Assembly: GCA_031273185.1 (NCBI GenBank)
Contig: JAISSG010000112.1
Coordinates: 1 to 13,885, forward strand
Direction of reading: 5' to 3'
Source: Treponema sp.
GTDB taxonomy: Bacteria > Spirochaetota > Spirochaetia > Treponematales > Breznakiellaceae
DNA: 13,885 nucleotides
Positions 5,585 through 13,268 of the stretch are shown here, piece after piece; positions within the stretch are counted from its first letter, which is position 1, and the number at the start of each line of letters is the position of its first letter. The notes beneath the pieces were generated by a model. That model was not told the DNA's origin, made no database searches, and saw only the letters and a list, made by a program, of their open reading frames with translations. A program made the position numbers and the translations under genes.

Positions 5585-6298
5585 TTATTTGTCCTTTTGC
5601 AGCACGGTCCGTAAGCCGGCGGCAATTTCTTTCGCGTCAAAGTCCCCCTCAAACTTTTCCGGCTTGTTCCTGGCGGCCTTCCGCTCCGGCTTGGAGGGAC
5701 CCTCGGGTGCCGAATCGCCCTCGCCGCTGGAGAAATGCGGGAAGGAATCCGAGAGGGGCTGAAATTCTTCTGGCTCGCTGTCGCCGCCGGTAATCAAACT
5801 GCCAAAATCCACGGAAAAATCCCCTTCCCCTCCTTGCGCCGCCATGTAATTTTCCAGCACGGGGGCAAATTCGCCAGATTCATCATTATAGCTGTTCGCG
5901 GGGGTTTGGTCTATACGCCGCGCCGTCCGCTTGAGGTTGCCGGAAACCAGGTCGTTAATGTCCTCGACCTCGTCCAGGTCATGGGGTTTGCCGTCCTTGC
6001 CCGGCAAGGTGGCCTCGGATTGATCGCCCAGGGTGATGTTTACCCGCGAGCCGGCAGGAGGTTCCCCGGAAAAGATGCTAAAGGCCGGGTCGTTCCCATG
6101 TTCGGGGGACAGAACCTCGGGGATGAAGCTGTTGATCAGCATCCATGCGCCGGTTCCCAGGATAAAAAACAGCACGGCAAAGATCAGGCCGCGCAGCAAG
6201 GCGACCGTCAGGGGGGTGTGGCCTGCGAACAGGCTCATCAAAAAGGCAAGCGCAAACGCCGTAAGGCTGCAAATTAATCCCCATTTCAGATTAAACAT
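5585..6298 (-). CDS. Two-TM protein with acidic tail between flhG and fliA, unknown function
   Basis: A 237-residue protein. Two membrane helices (about 6-25 and 32-58) are joined by a very short loop. A long acidic, Ser/Gly/Pro-rich, probably disordered tail follows (for example LDEVEDINDL and GGDSEPEEF), ending in a basic segment and a short helix (DAKEIAAGLRTVLQKDK). The helical hairpin predicts a cytoplasmic tail. The gene sits 15 bp behind flhG and its stop overlaps the fliA ribosome site, so it belongs to the flagellar transcript. I recognise no named domain; genes in this slot of the treponemal fla operon are annotated as hypothetical. The tail could bind FlhG, FliA or export components, but nothing in the sequence shows this. 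Confidence 0.8.
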   Translation of the reverse strand: MFNLKWGLICSLTAFALAFLMSLFAGHTPLTVALLRGLIFAVLFFILGTGAWMLINSFIPEVLSPEHGNDPAFSIFSGEPPAGSRVNITLGDQSEATLPGKDGKPHDLDEVEDINDLVSGNLKRTARRIDQTPANSYNDESGEFAPVLENYMAAQGGEGDFSVDFGSLITGGDSEPEEFQPLSDSFPHFSSGEGDSAPEGPSKPERKAARNKPEKFEGDFDAKEIAAGLRTVLQKDK

Positions 6299-6313
6299 TT
6301 CCTGGCCCCCCTG

Positions 6314-7216
6314 TTAACGGTTGAACAGCTTCTTAAACATCGTGCCAATGCCGCCGGACTGATCGGCGAGCTTGGTCTTGTCCATTCGTTCCACCAGGTG
6401 CTGGATGCAGATGCTCGCCTTGCACTTGGGATCGACCACCATGAACGGCCTTTGCCGGCGCACCGCCATCGGAACGGTCTGATCGTCGTAGATAAAGCCC
6501 AGGTAGTCCACTTTGATGTTGATGTACTGCCCGGCGATGGTTATCATCCGGTCGGCAACGTCCTTGGCCTCTTTTACCCCCCTGGCGCGGTTTACCACCA
6601 GCTTCAGCCCTATGTTCAACGAGTCGTATTCCATGGCGATAATTTTTATTATGCCGTAGGCATCGGTTATCGCCGTCGGCTCCGGCGTGGTAATAATGAT
6701 AGCATCGTCGGCTGCGGCGATAAAGTCAAGGACGTTGTTGGAAACCCCGGCGCTGGTGTCTATGATGATGATGTCGGCAAACGAAAGGGTTTCAAGCTCG
6801 TTGATAAAGTTCTGCCGCTCCTGCTCGCCCATGTTGGCTATCTGCGAAAAGCCCGAAGCCCCTGCCACTATCGAGATGCCGTATTCGGTTTCGACCAGTA
6901 TTTCGCGCAGGGTTTTCTGTTTTTTGATAACATGGTAGAGGTTGTACTTGGGGATCATGTTGAGCATGACGTTGACGTTGGCAAGCCCAAGGTCGGCATC
7001 CATGACCACGACCTTTTTGCCGAGCCGGGCAAAGGCCAGGGCCATGTTCACGGAGAGGTTGGTTTTCCCCACGCCGCCCTTGCCGGAAGTGACGGTGATG
7101 ATGCGGGTTTTCCGCCCATCCTTGTTTCCATTTGCCAAGCGCTGCGACAGGCCGCCGGTTCGCTCCGATTTTTTCTGCCGCATTATCTCACGCAGCTTTT
7201 CCGCCTGATCTTCCAT
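6314..7216 (-). CDS. flhG: FlhG/FleN (YlxH), MinD-like flagellar number ATPase
   Basis: A 300-residue MinD/ParA-family ATPase. The deviant Walker A motif SGKGGVGKT lies at 44-52, switch I DADLGLANV at 73-81, and Walker B with switch II IIIIDTSAGV at 149-158. The N-terminus carries DQAEKLR (residues 3-9), the DQAxxLR motif known to stimulate the FlhF GTPase. The C-terminus GTMFKKLFNR looks like a MinD-type amphipathic membrane-targeting helix. FlhG works with FlhF to control flagellar number and position and promotes assembly of C-ring parts. The gene starts 6 bp behind flhF. Only a weak AGGA lies close to the ATG, so coupling to flhF is likely. Confidence 0.95.
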   Translation of the reverse strand: MEDQAEKLREIMRQKKSERTGGLSQRLANGNKDGRKTRIITVTSGKGGVGKTNLSVNMALAFARLGKKVVVMDADLGLANVNVMLNMIPKYNLYHVIKKQKTLREILVETEYGISIVAGASGFSQIANMGEQERQNFINELETLSFADIIIIDTSAGVSNNVLDFIAAADDAIIITTPEPTAITDAYGIIKIIAMEYDSLNIGLKLVVNRARGVKEAKDVADRMITIAGQYINIKVDYLGFIYDDQTVPMAVRRQRPFMVVDPKCKASICIQHLVERMDKTKLADQSGGIGTMFKKLFNR

Positions 7217-7222
7217 TCCTGC

Positions 7223-8560
7223 CTAACCCCATTGAAATTGATCCGCCTCTGCGGCGGGAAAACGCTTTTCGATCTCTTCCCGGTCTACCTGGAATTCGTC
7301 AAGGTTGATGAGGAATCGGACAACGCTCGCTTTTTTTATGTCCTTGGGAAGGTTCTGCCCGTCGGTTATGTACGACACCGGCTTTCTCCGCTCGGCCAGC
7401 GCCGATATTATGTTGCCGACGTGCCTGGTCTCGTCGAGCTTGGTCAGCAGGATCGCCTGGTAGTTAAAGGGCTCGAACTGCCGCAGGATGTGCTCGATGT
7501 CGCTGGTCTTGGTGCTCGCGGCAAGCGCCAGGTGTATTTCCGCTTTCGAGCCGATGGCTTCGATCAGTTCCTTCATTTCGCCCAGCTTTACCGAATCCCT
7601 GGGACTCCTGCCTATGGTGTCAACGAGGATAAGATCCGTCTCGTTGTGGTAAAGGTCGATTTCCTTGCGGAGGTCGCCGCGGTTGTCCACGTAGGAAACG
7701 GGAATATCCATTATCTCGCCGAAATCCTCTATTTGCTCTTTTGCCCCAATCTTGAACGCGTCGATGGTGATCATCCTGACGGAAAGAGGGCGGCGCCCCG
7801 AATTTTCTATGCCGTAAATCGCGGCAAGTTTTGCGATGGTGGTGGTTTTGCCGACCCCCGTGGGGCCGACCAGCACCATTATCCGTCCGCTTTCGTACTT
7901 TCTTGGCGGCTGGTAAATTTGTATGCTTTCCCCAATCCACTCAAGAAAGCGATTCTGGAGAGCCTGGAAATTCTCCAGTGTCTCCAGGGACAGATCCTTG
8001 CGCGCCCGGTCGAGGAGGCCGGCGGTGCTGTGTTCCGAAAAATCGTTTTGCCTGAGCATCTGCTCGATTCGGACCAGGTTGGGGTGCTCCGCCTGCCGGG
8101 CCTTTCCCGCCCCGATCTGTTCCTGAATTTCTTTAAGCTTGTCGAGTATTGCCTGCTGGCCTGTTTCCCGGTTTTTCTGATCCTGGACGTGCTGCATGAC
8201 CTGATCGGGGTTTTTCCCCGCTGCTTTTAGCAATCGCTTTCTTTCCTCGTTGAAATCAAGGGTGGAATCGTCCTTCGGCAAGGCCGCCGGCAGGGCCGCC
8301 GCCTGCCAGCCGGGCGAGGGTGGTTTCGGCGAAACCGCCCCGCCGGAAGCCGGGCTTTTTAGGCTGATGCTTTGCCTTGCCAGCGGAATACCCTGCTGCG
8401 GGGAAAGGCAAAATTCCACTTCGACCTTTTCAGGGACAAGGCCGAAAAATTTTGCGGGAATGGTTTTTTCCTTGAGGATGCTAAAAAAGATGCCGTATTT
8501 TTTTACGATTTTATGAACGCAGTCCCCCCGGTTTGCGCCTGTTTCAACCAGCACATCCAT
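7223..8560 (-). CDS. flhF: FlhF, SRP-type GTPase for flagellar placement
   Basis: A 445-residue SRP-family GTPase. Residues 1-50 are the variable basic-domain start, and 60-100 a Pro/Ser linker. The N domain is about 130-215, and the G domain runs from 224 to the end. G-motifs visible are the P-loop VGPTGVGKTTT at 231-241, DAFKIGAKEQ at 268-277 (usually DTYRI.A.EQ), DTIGRS at 314-319 (usually DTAGRS) and TKLDE at 373-377. FlhF dimerises on GTP at the membrane and recruits the first flagellar parts. The Ala-to-Ile change in the DTAGR motif is unusual for the wider family and may be a spirochaete trait. ATG at 8560 follows the flhA stop by 6 bp, with GGGGAG as ribosome site. Confidence 0.94.
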   Translation of the reverse strand: MDVLVETGANRGDCVHKIVKKYGIFFSILKEKTIPAKFFGLVPEKVEVEFCLSPQQGIPLARQSISLKSPASGGAVSPKPPSPGWQAAALPAALPKDDSTLDFNEERKRLLKAAGKNPDQVMQHVQDQKNRETGQQAILDKLKEIQEQIGAGKARQAEHPNLVRIEQMLRQNDFSEHSTAGLLDRARKDLSLETLENFQALQNRFLEWIGESIQIYQPPRKYESGRIMVLVGPTGVGKTTTIAKLAAIYGIENSGRRPLSVRMITIDAFKIGAKEQIEDFGEIMDIPVSYVDNRGDLRKEIDLYHNETDLILVDTIGRSPRDSVKLGEMKELIEAIGSKAEIHLALAASTKTSDIEHILRQFEPFNYQAILLTKLDETRHVGNIISALAERRKPVSYITDGQNLPKDIKKASVVRFLINLDEFQVDREEIEKRFPAAEADQFQWG

Positions 8561-8566
8561 CCCCAG

Positions 8567-10720
8567 CTACTCCCCTTTCTCCAGCCTGATAACGCCGAGC
8601 GCTTCGGGGATAATATCCGGGGCTATCTCCTGGACGGACAGCACCGCCAGTTCGGGGAACTCCCGGTCGGTGGAATTCCGCACCAAATACCGCGCCTGCT
8701 CGGTGCAGAGAATTACCGGCAAGTGGCCTTTGTTCTTCACCGTGGCCGCGGCCCTGCTGATGGCCTTTATCCACGCCGCCTGGGTCGGCGGGTCCAGCGC
8801 GCAGACAACGCCGGAGGAGGTCTCGTACTTGCTTTCGACGATCTTCTGCTCCAGTTCCGGCGCGATGGTCAGCACCCAGAGCCTGCGGTCGTTGTCGGCG
8901 TACTGGTGGCATATCTGGCTGCCCAGCGCCTGGCGCGCCTTTTCCGTCAGGAACCTGACGTTCTTGGAAAGGGGCGCGTATTCGGCAATGGCTTCTAGTA
9001 TCGTCACCTTGTTCCGTATGGAAACCCGTTCCCTCAGCAGGCCGTGGAACACCCGCTGTATCATCACCACCGAAACTCCCAGTTCGGGCCGCAGGACCTC
9101 GTCCACCACGGCGGGGTATTCCTTGCGGAGGGTGTCGAGGATTGTCTGGGTTTCCTGCAAGCCAAGTATGTCTGCCGAATGCCGCCTGATTATCTCGGTT
9201 AAATGGGTGGCGATTATCGAGGGGGGGTCAACCACGGTGTAGCCGGCGCGTTCGGCCTCGTCCCGGCGGTCTTCGCCGATCCACAGGGCGGGAAGCCCAA
9301 ACGCCGGATCGACGGTCTTTTCGCCGGGAAGCTCCTCGGACACCGTGCCGGGGTTGATGCAGAGGAAGTAGTTCATCTTTATCTTGCTCTTGCCCACGTC
9401 CACGCCCTTTATCCTGAAGCAGTACTCCGAGGGCTCAAGCACCATGTTGTCGATGATCCTCACCTTGGGGATGACCAGGCCCAGTTCCAGCGCCGACTGC
9501 CGCCTGACGCCCTGGACCCGTTCCAGCAGTTCCGCGCCTTTTTCCTTGTCAACCAGCGGTATGAGGCCGTAGCCCAGTTCCAGCGAAAGGGCATCCAGGG
9601 GAACCACCGGGGACATTTCCGCGGTTTCCTCCTTGCCTTTTTTCGCGTCCTTGGACTTTGCCATTATCTCGTTGAAGCTCGCCGCTTTTTTCTGTTTTCG
9701 CCCGACCTGGAAGGCGGTAAACGCAAGCACCGCCGACAGGACGATGAGCACCACGCGGGGAAAGCCGGGCAGCAGGGCAAGGCCGGCAAGCACCGCCGCG
9801 GCAATCCAGTAAACCCGCGAGGAGGCGGTGAACTGCTCCGCCACCTGCTCGGAAAGGTTGCCCGTGGCCGCAGCCCTAGTCACGACGATGCCCATCGCGG
9901 TGGAAATGAGCAGGGCGGGGAACTGGGTTAACAGGCCGTCGCCCACGCAGAGGCTGATGTAGTTGTTCGCCGCAAGCGACAGCGACTCGCCGCGAAACAC
10001 CGAGCCGATGATTATCCCGCCGACCACGTCTATCGCGGTTATAAAGATGCCTATCTTGACGTTGCCGGAGATGAATTTGCTTGCGCCGTCCATCGATCCG
10101 TAAAAGTTCGATTCTTTCTGTATCTGGGCCTTTCGCCGCTGGGCCTCTTCCTCAGTGATCGACCCGGAGCTGTACTCGGTGTCGATGGCCATGTACTTTA
10201 CCGGCATACTGTCCAGGGTAAAGCGGGCGGCCACCTCGGAAATACGGGTCGCGCCCTTGGTAATTACCACCACCTGCACCGCGATGATGATGATAAAAAT
10301 GATAAAGCCGACTACCAGGCCCTCGTTCCCGCCGGAGCCGACGACAAAGGTGGAAAAGGCCCGGATCATCCTGCCGTCAAACTGCGCCCCCTTGGTGAGG
10401 ATGAGGCGGGTTGATGAAACGTTCAGCGCCAGGCCGAAGACCGTGGTGACCAGCAGTACCGTGGGGAACAGGCTGAATTCGGTGGGGTTTTGGGAATACA
10501 GGACGATGAGCAGGACCAATAGCGATAAAATGACGTTTAACGCCATCAGCGTGTCCAGAAGCACCGTGGGAAGCGGGATGATGATCATTATCGCCACCAC
10601 GATCACGCCGATGCCTATAAAGAGATCGTTTACGTTGCCCAGGGGGGTTCTGGAGAGAATGCCTGTGCCTCCAGCGCCTCTTACCCCAGCGCCGCCGCCT
10701 GCACGCGCCGCGTCAGCCAT
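8567..10720 (-). CDS. flhA: FlhA, flagellar type III export gate subunit
   Basis: A 717-residue protein, close to the family's usual length. Residues 1-25 are a Gly/Ala-rich lead. The membrane part with eight expected helices spans about 31-340. A charged linker runs to about 370, and the cytoplasmic domain that docks substrates and chaperones runs from 370 to 717. The FHIPEP family signature lies at 159-180 (RISEVAARFTLD, then SMPVKYMAID), followed by TEYSSGSITEEEAQRRK. FlhA forms the nonameric export gate and couples proton flow to secretion with FlhB. The ATG has GGAGG five bases upstream and lies 21 bp behind flhB. The commoner PGKQMAIDADLNAG is here PVKYMAIDTEYSSG; the MAID Asp is kept. 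Confidence 0.97.
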   Translation of the reverse strand: MADAARAGGGAGVRGAGGTGILSRTPLGNVNDLFIGIGVIVVAIMIIIPLPTVLLDTLMALNVILSLLVLLIVLYSQNPTEFSLFPTVLLVTTVFGLALNVSSTRLILTKGAQFDGRMIRAFSTFVVGSGGNEGLVVGFIIFIIIIAVQVVVITKGATRISEVAARFTLDSMPVKYMAIDTEYSSGSITEEEAQRRKAQIQKESNFYGSMDGASKFISGNVKIGIFITAIDVVGGIIIGSVFRGESLSLAANNYISLCVGDGLLTQFPALLISTAMGIVVTRAAATGNLSEQVAEQFTASSRVYWIAAAVLAGLALLPGFPRVVLIVLSAVLAFTAFQVGRKQKKAASFNEIMAKSKDAKKGKEETAEMSPVVPLDALSLELGYGLIPLVDKEKGAELLERVQGVRRQSALELGLVIPKVRIIDNMVLEPSEYCFRIKGVDVGKSKIKMNYFLCINPGTVSEELPGEKTVDPAFGLPALWIGEDRRDEAERAGYTVVDPPSIIATHLTEIIRRHSADILGLQETQTILDTLRKEYPAVVDEVLRPELGVSVVMIQRVFHGLLRERVSIRNKVTILEAIAEYAPLSKNVRFLTEKARQALGSQICHQYADNDRRLWVLTIAPELEQKIVESKYETSSGVVCALDPPTQAAWIKAISRAAATVKNKGHLPVILCTEQARYLVRNSTDREFPELAVLSVQEIAPDIIPEALGVIRLEKGE

Positions 10721-10741
10721 TTAGCCTCCGTAAGTTCCGTT

Positions 10742-12004
10742 TCATGCGCTTGCCCTGGTGGTGGATCGTGCCTTGCGGCGCAGTTCGTTGATGTCCATCA
10801 CCTTCCTGAATATGGTCGCAACCACCGAGTAGTACATCTCGGGGATTATGTCGCCAACCTCGGTTTCCTTGTACAAGGCCTGGGCAAGGGGCTTGTTTTC
10901 GATCAGCGGGACGTCATTGTCCTGGGCCAGTTTCCGTATCCGCGCAGCCACCTCGTCCGCGCCCTTTGCCGTTACCATGGGGCCGGGCATGATGTCCTGC
11001 TGGTACTCCAGCGCGATGGCGTAGTGGGTCGGGTTGGTGACGACCACGTCGGCGCGGGGAACCGCCACGGCTATGTTCTGCCTGAGCAGGTCGCGGAAAC
11101 GGCTGCGTATCCTGTTCCGCACCTGCGGGTCCCCCTCGTACATCTTCATTTCCTCTTTCATTTCCTGCCGTGACATTTTGTTCCGCTCCCTGAAACGCCA
11201 GCGCTGGAACATCAGGTCGGGGATTGACAGCAGGAGCAGCAGGATCGCGCAGATAAGCAGCATGCGGATGGCAAGCGAGGCAACGATGGTCAGCCCCAGC
11301 CACAGGCTTGCCTTTTGCAGGTTTGCCAGCTTGTGTATGTCGGCGCGTATCAGGAGAAACGCCACGCCCCCAATAATGGCCATTTTGACAATCGACTTGC
11401 CGAAGTTCCACAGCCCGTCTATCGAGAATATCCGCCGGAAATACTGCCCGAAACGGGGCAGTATTTTGGAAAAGTCCGGCGTGATGGGCTTTGTCGAAAA
11501 GATAAAGCCGTGCTGGACTATGTTGGAAAACAGGGCCGCAAACATCGCTACGGCAAGCACGGGAATCGCCAGCCGGGCAAGGTATCTGAAAAAGACCCCC
11601 ACGATGATGGCGTCTTTTGACGGGTCAAGCTCGGTGGCCCTGAGAAAAAAGAAGCGGAACATCTCCGCGCAGGTCCTCAGCATGGAGGGGGCGAGGAACA
11701 GCAGCAGCAGCGCGGGGAGAAACAGGGTGACGGCCCCCACCAGTTCCTGGCTTTTCGGCACCTGCCCTTCATCCCGCAGCCGCCGCAGCTTGTGCTCGGT
11801 AGGCTGCTCGGTCCTCCCCTCCGCCTCCGCGTCGTCGGAGAACCACTGGAGGTGAATAAAGGGGACTGGGGATCGACTGGGGACTGGGGACTGGGGACCG
11901 GGGACTGGGGACTGGGGACTGGGGACTGGGGTACCTGTTATAATACCCCAATCTCTCAGATCAGAATCCCTAGTCCCTGTTCCCCATTCCCTATTCCCTA
12001 TCAT
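10742..12004 (-). CDS. flhB: FlhB, export specificity switch, with repeat-encoded N-terminal extension
   Basis: A 420-residue protein. Residues 49-420 are a normal FlhB: HLQWF, then EGRTEQPTEHKLRRLRDEGQ (63-82), four membrane helices between about 92 and 265, and a cytoplasmic domain with the autocleavage motif NPTHY at 324-328 (cut between Asn324 and Pro325). FlhB switches export from rod/hook to filament proteins. Residues 3-48 come from a heptanucleotide repeat and read Pro/Ser/Gln-rich (TPVPSPQSPVPGPQSPVPS). The start is well supported: ATG at 12004 overlaps the fliR stop as ATGA and has GAGGG at 12015-12011. No other in-frame start lies between it and the conserved region. Because the units are 7 bp, gain or loss of one would shift the frame of the whole protein. 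The window copy is in frame. Confidence 0.93.
   Translation of the reverse strand: MIGNREWGTGTRDSDLRDWGIITGTPVPSPQSPVPGPQSPVPSRSPVPFIHLQWFSDDAEAEGRTEQPTEHKLRRLRDEGQVPKSQELVGAVTLFLPALLLLFLAPSMLRTCAEMFRFFFLRATELDPSKDAIIVGVFFRYLARLAIPVLAVAMFAALFSNIVQHGFIFSTKPITPDFSKILPRFGQYFRRIFSIDGLWNFGKSIVKMAIIGGVAFLLIRADIHKLANLQKASLWLGLTIVASLAIRMLLICAILLLLLSIPDLMFQRWRFRERNKMSRQEMKEEMKMYEGDPQVRNRIRSRFRDLLRQNIAVAVPRADVVVTNPTHYAIALEYQQDIMPGPMVTAKGADEVAARIRKLAQDNDVPLIENKPLAQALYKETEVGDIIPEMYYSVVATIFRKVMDINELRRKARSTTRASA
11861..11931 (+). repeat. Tandem GGGGACT heptanucleotide repeat inside flhB
   Basis: On the plus strand about nine units of GGGGACT run from 11861, with one variant GGGGATC, a truncated GACT at 11875-11878 and one GGGGACC, ending in GGGG at 11928-11931. 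In the flhB sense strand it reads as CCCCAGT units and encodes a Pro-rich 7-residue repeat. The G4-N3 spacing fits a stable G-quadruplex on the plus (template) strand. Confidence 0.95.
11967..12001 (-). repeat. Opposing heptad arm just after the flhB start codon
   Basis: On the sense strand of flhB five variant heptads follow ATGATA: GGGAATA, GGGAATG, GGGAACA, GGGACTA and GGGA plus two bases. They have the same 7-bp period as the GGGGACT array but opposite orientation, with a 35-bp unrelated centre between the arms (11932-11966). G3 runs spaced by four bases could form a quadruplex in DNA or in the flhB mRNA, and the arms can pair with each other imperfectly. Confidence 0.85.
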
Positions 12005-12900
12005 AAGTTTCCCTCGATTTGCCTGCCAATTTGGGCGTAGAGATTTTCTATGCTGGCGAAGCCGGAATCGATTATCCGCGCAAAGGCCTCGGTCATGAAG
12101 GGAAGGGAGGCAAAGATCAGCAGGAACGCGGTCATGATCGAAATGGGGAAGCCCTCGGAAAGGATGTTGACCTGGGGGGCTGCCTTGGAGATAAGCCCCG
12201 TCGCCAGCGACGTGAGGAACAGGGTGCCGAGTATGGGCAGGGCGATGACGATTGCGTCCATGAACAGCCGGGAAAGCCCCGACGCTATAAGGCCGATTAC
12301 CTGCTCCCTTCCCTCGACCAGCATGACGATGTTGATGCTCTGCACGGATCGCCAGAAGCCGCCAAGAAACAGTTCCCGAAAGCCGCCAATGGCGAGGAAC
12401 ACCAGCATCGAGACGAGGTTGAGGTACTGGCCCATGAGGGGGTTTTCGATCTGCGCCAGGGGGTCGAAGGTTTCCGACGCGCCAAAGCCCATTTGCAGGG
12501 AGAAGAACTGGCCCGCCGTGGAAAACGCCGCAAAGATGATCACCAGGAAGAAGCCCATGATTATGCCGATGATCCCCTCGCCGATCAACAGCAGGAGGAA
12601 GCGCAAGCTGAAAGGCTCAAGGCGCAGATCGCTTAACAGCCCGCCCGCGCCGGGAAGGCTGACCGCGCCTACGCCGCTGACACCCGCCATTCCCGCCGCA
12701 GTCCCTTCCGCCATGAAAACCTGGGCGGTGGGCATCACGGCAAACGCGGTAAGGCCGGCGAGGGCGAGCTTTGCCACCTGCGGCACCGCGTCGGATGACA
12801 ACAGCGGCGCGGTCTCGATCATGGCGATGGCCCTGGCGGCGATGAGCAAAAACACCGGCCCGTAGTTGAGGATGTTCTGTAAAACAGCGCCGTCTATCAT
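12001..12900 (-). CDS. fliR: FliR, export gate subunit
   Basis: A 299-residue integral membrane protein, slightly longer than the usual 250-260. Recognisable FliR stretches are the first helices (about 12-60), LLLLIGEGIIGIIMGF (102-117), the FliR hallmark FSLQMGFGASETFDPLAQ (about 133-150) and the following helices to about 275. With FliP and FliQ it forms the helical export gate of the flagellar type III system. A Gly/Ala-rich stretch (about 65-92, GMAGVSGVGAVSLPGAGG) between helices accounts for the extra length. It follows fliQ by 8 bp with only a weak ribosome site, and its stop overlaps the flhB start (ATGA). Confidence 0.95.
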   Translation of the reverse strand: MIDGAVLQNILNYGPVFLLIAARAIAMIETAPLLSSDAVPQVAKLALAGLTAFAVMPTAQVFMAEGTAAGMAGVSGVGAVSLPGAGGLLSDLRLEPFSLRFLLLLIGEGIIGIIMGFFLVIIFAAFSTAGQFFSLQMGFGASETFDPLAQIENPLMGQYLNLVSMLVFLAIGGFRELFLGGFWRSVQSINIVMLVEGREQVIGLIASGLSRLFMDAIVIALPILGTLFLTSLATGLISKAAPQVNILSEGFPISIMTAFLLIFASLPFMTEAFARIIDSGFASIENLYAQIGRQIEGNL

Positions 12901-12908
12901 TGCCTAAC

Positions 12909-13178
12909 CTACCTCGCCATATCCGGTATGCGCTGGAACAGTTGCATGGTGTATTCCCTCAGGGAACTGAACATCCACCCGCCAAGAAACGCAAGCATTA
13001 AAAGAATCGCAAATATCTTTGGCACAAAAGTAAGGGTCTGCTCCTGGATGGAAGTCGTGGCCTGCAAAATGGCGACTACCAGTCCTACCACCAGGGCTGA
13101 AAGGAGAAGCGGGGACGCTACAAGCAGCACTTGCATTACCCCCTGTCGCAGCAACGTGGTAACTTCACCCAAACTCAT
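12909..13178 (-). CDS. fliQ: FliQ, export gate subunit
   Basis: An 89-residue protein, the standard FliQ length, with two membrane helices (about 15-38 and 50-72) around the conserved loop ATTSIQEQTLTFVPKI. FliQ packs around FliP/FliR in the export gate. ATG at 13178 has GAGGG eight bases upstream. It is separated from fliP by a 90-bp gap holding two perfect hairpins, the widest gap between genes of the cluster. Confidence 0.96.
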   Translation of the reverse strand: MSLGEVTTLLRQGVMQVLLVASPLLLSALVVGLVVAILQATTSIQEQTLTFVPKIFAILLMLAFLGGWMFSSLREYTMQLFQRIPDMAR

Positions 13179-13207
13179 TTTTTACCCTCTATTTAGCGCG
13201 GCTCATC

Positions 13208-13222
13208 GCCAACTTTGTTGGC
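13208..13222 (-). repeat. Perfect hairpin GCCAAC-TTT-GTTGGC in the fliP-fliQ gap
   Basis: A 6-bp stem with a 3-base loop, followed on the plus strand by an overlapping 8-bp palindrome GGCGCGCC (13220-13227). No U-run follows on the minus strand, so it is not a standard terminator. It lies about 30 bases before the fliQ start. Confidence 0.5.
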
Positions 13223-13243
13223 GCGCCGCACCGTAAAATCGAA

Positions 13244-13262
13244 CATGAAACGAAGTTTCATG
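13244..13262 (-). repeat. Perfect hairpin CATGAAAC-GAA-GTTTCATG in the fliP-fliQ gap
   Basis: An 8-bp perfect stem with a 3-base loop begins 6 bases after the fliP stop. Together with the second hairpin it fills much of the 90-bp gap. It may be an mRNA processing or stability element, an attenuator, or part of a dispersed REP-like repeat; the window holds no second copy. Confidence 0.5.
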
Positions 13263-13268
13263 CGACCC

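Noticed and set aside
6398..8230. Long open frame on the plus strand opposite flhG and flhF (610 codons).
   Set aside because: It is a mirror of two clearly coding minus-strand genes and spans their junction; it has no ribosome site or family motif.
11855..11857. ATT at the Ile of FIHLQWF as an alternative flhB start downstream of the repeat.
   Set aside because: ATT starts are very rare, the bases ahead are C-rich with no ribosome site, and ATG at 12004 has both a ribosome site and an ATGA overlap with fliR.
11861..11931. CRISPR-like array.
   Set aside because: The units are contiguous 7-mers with no spacers.
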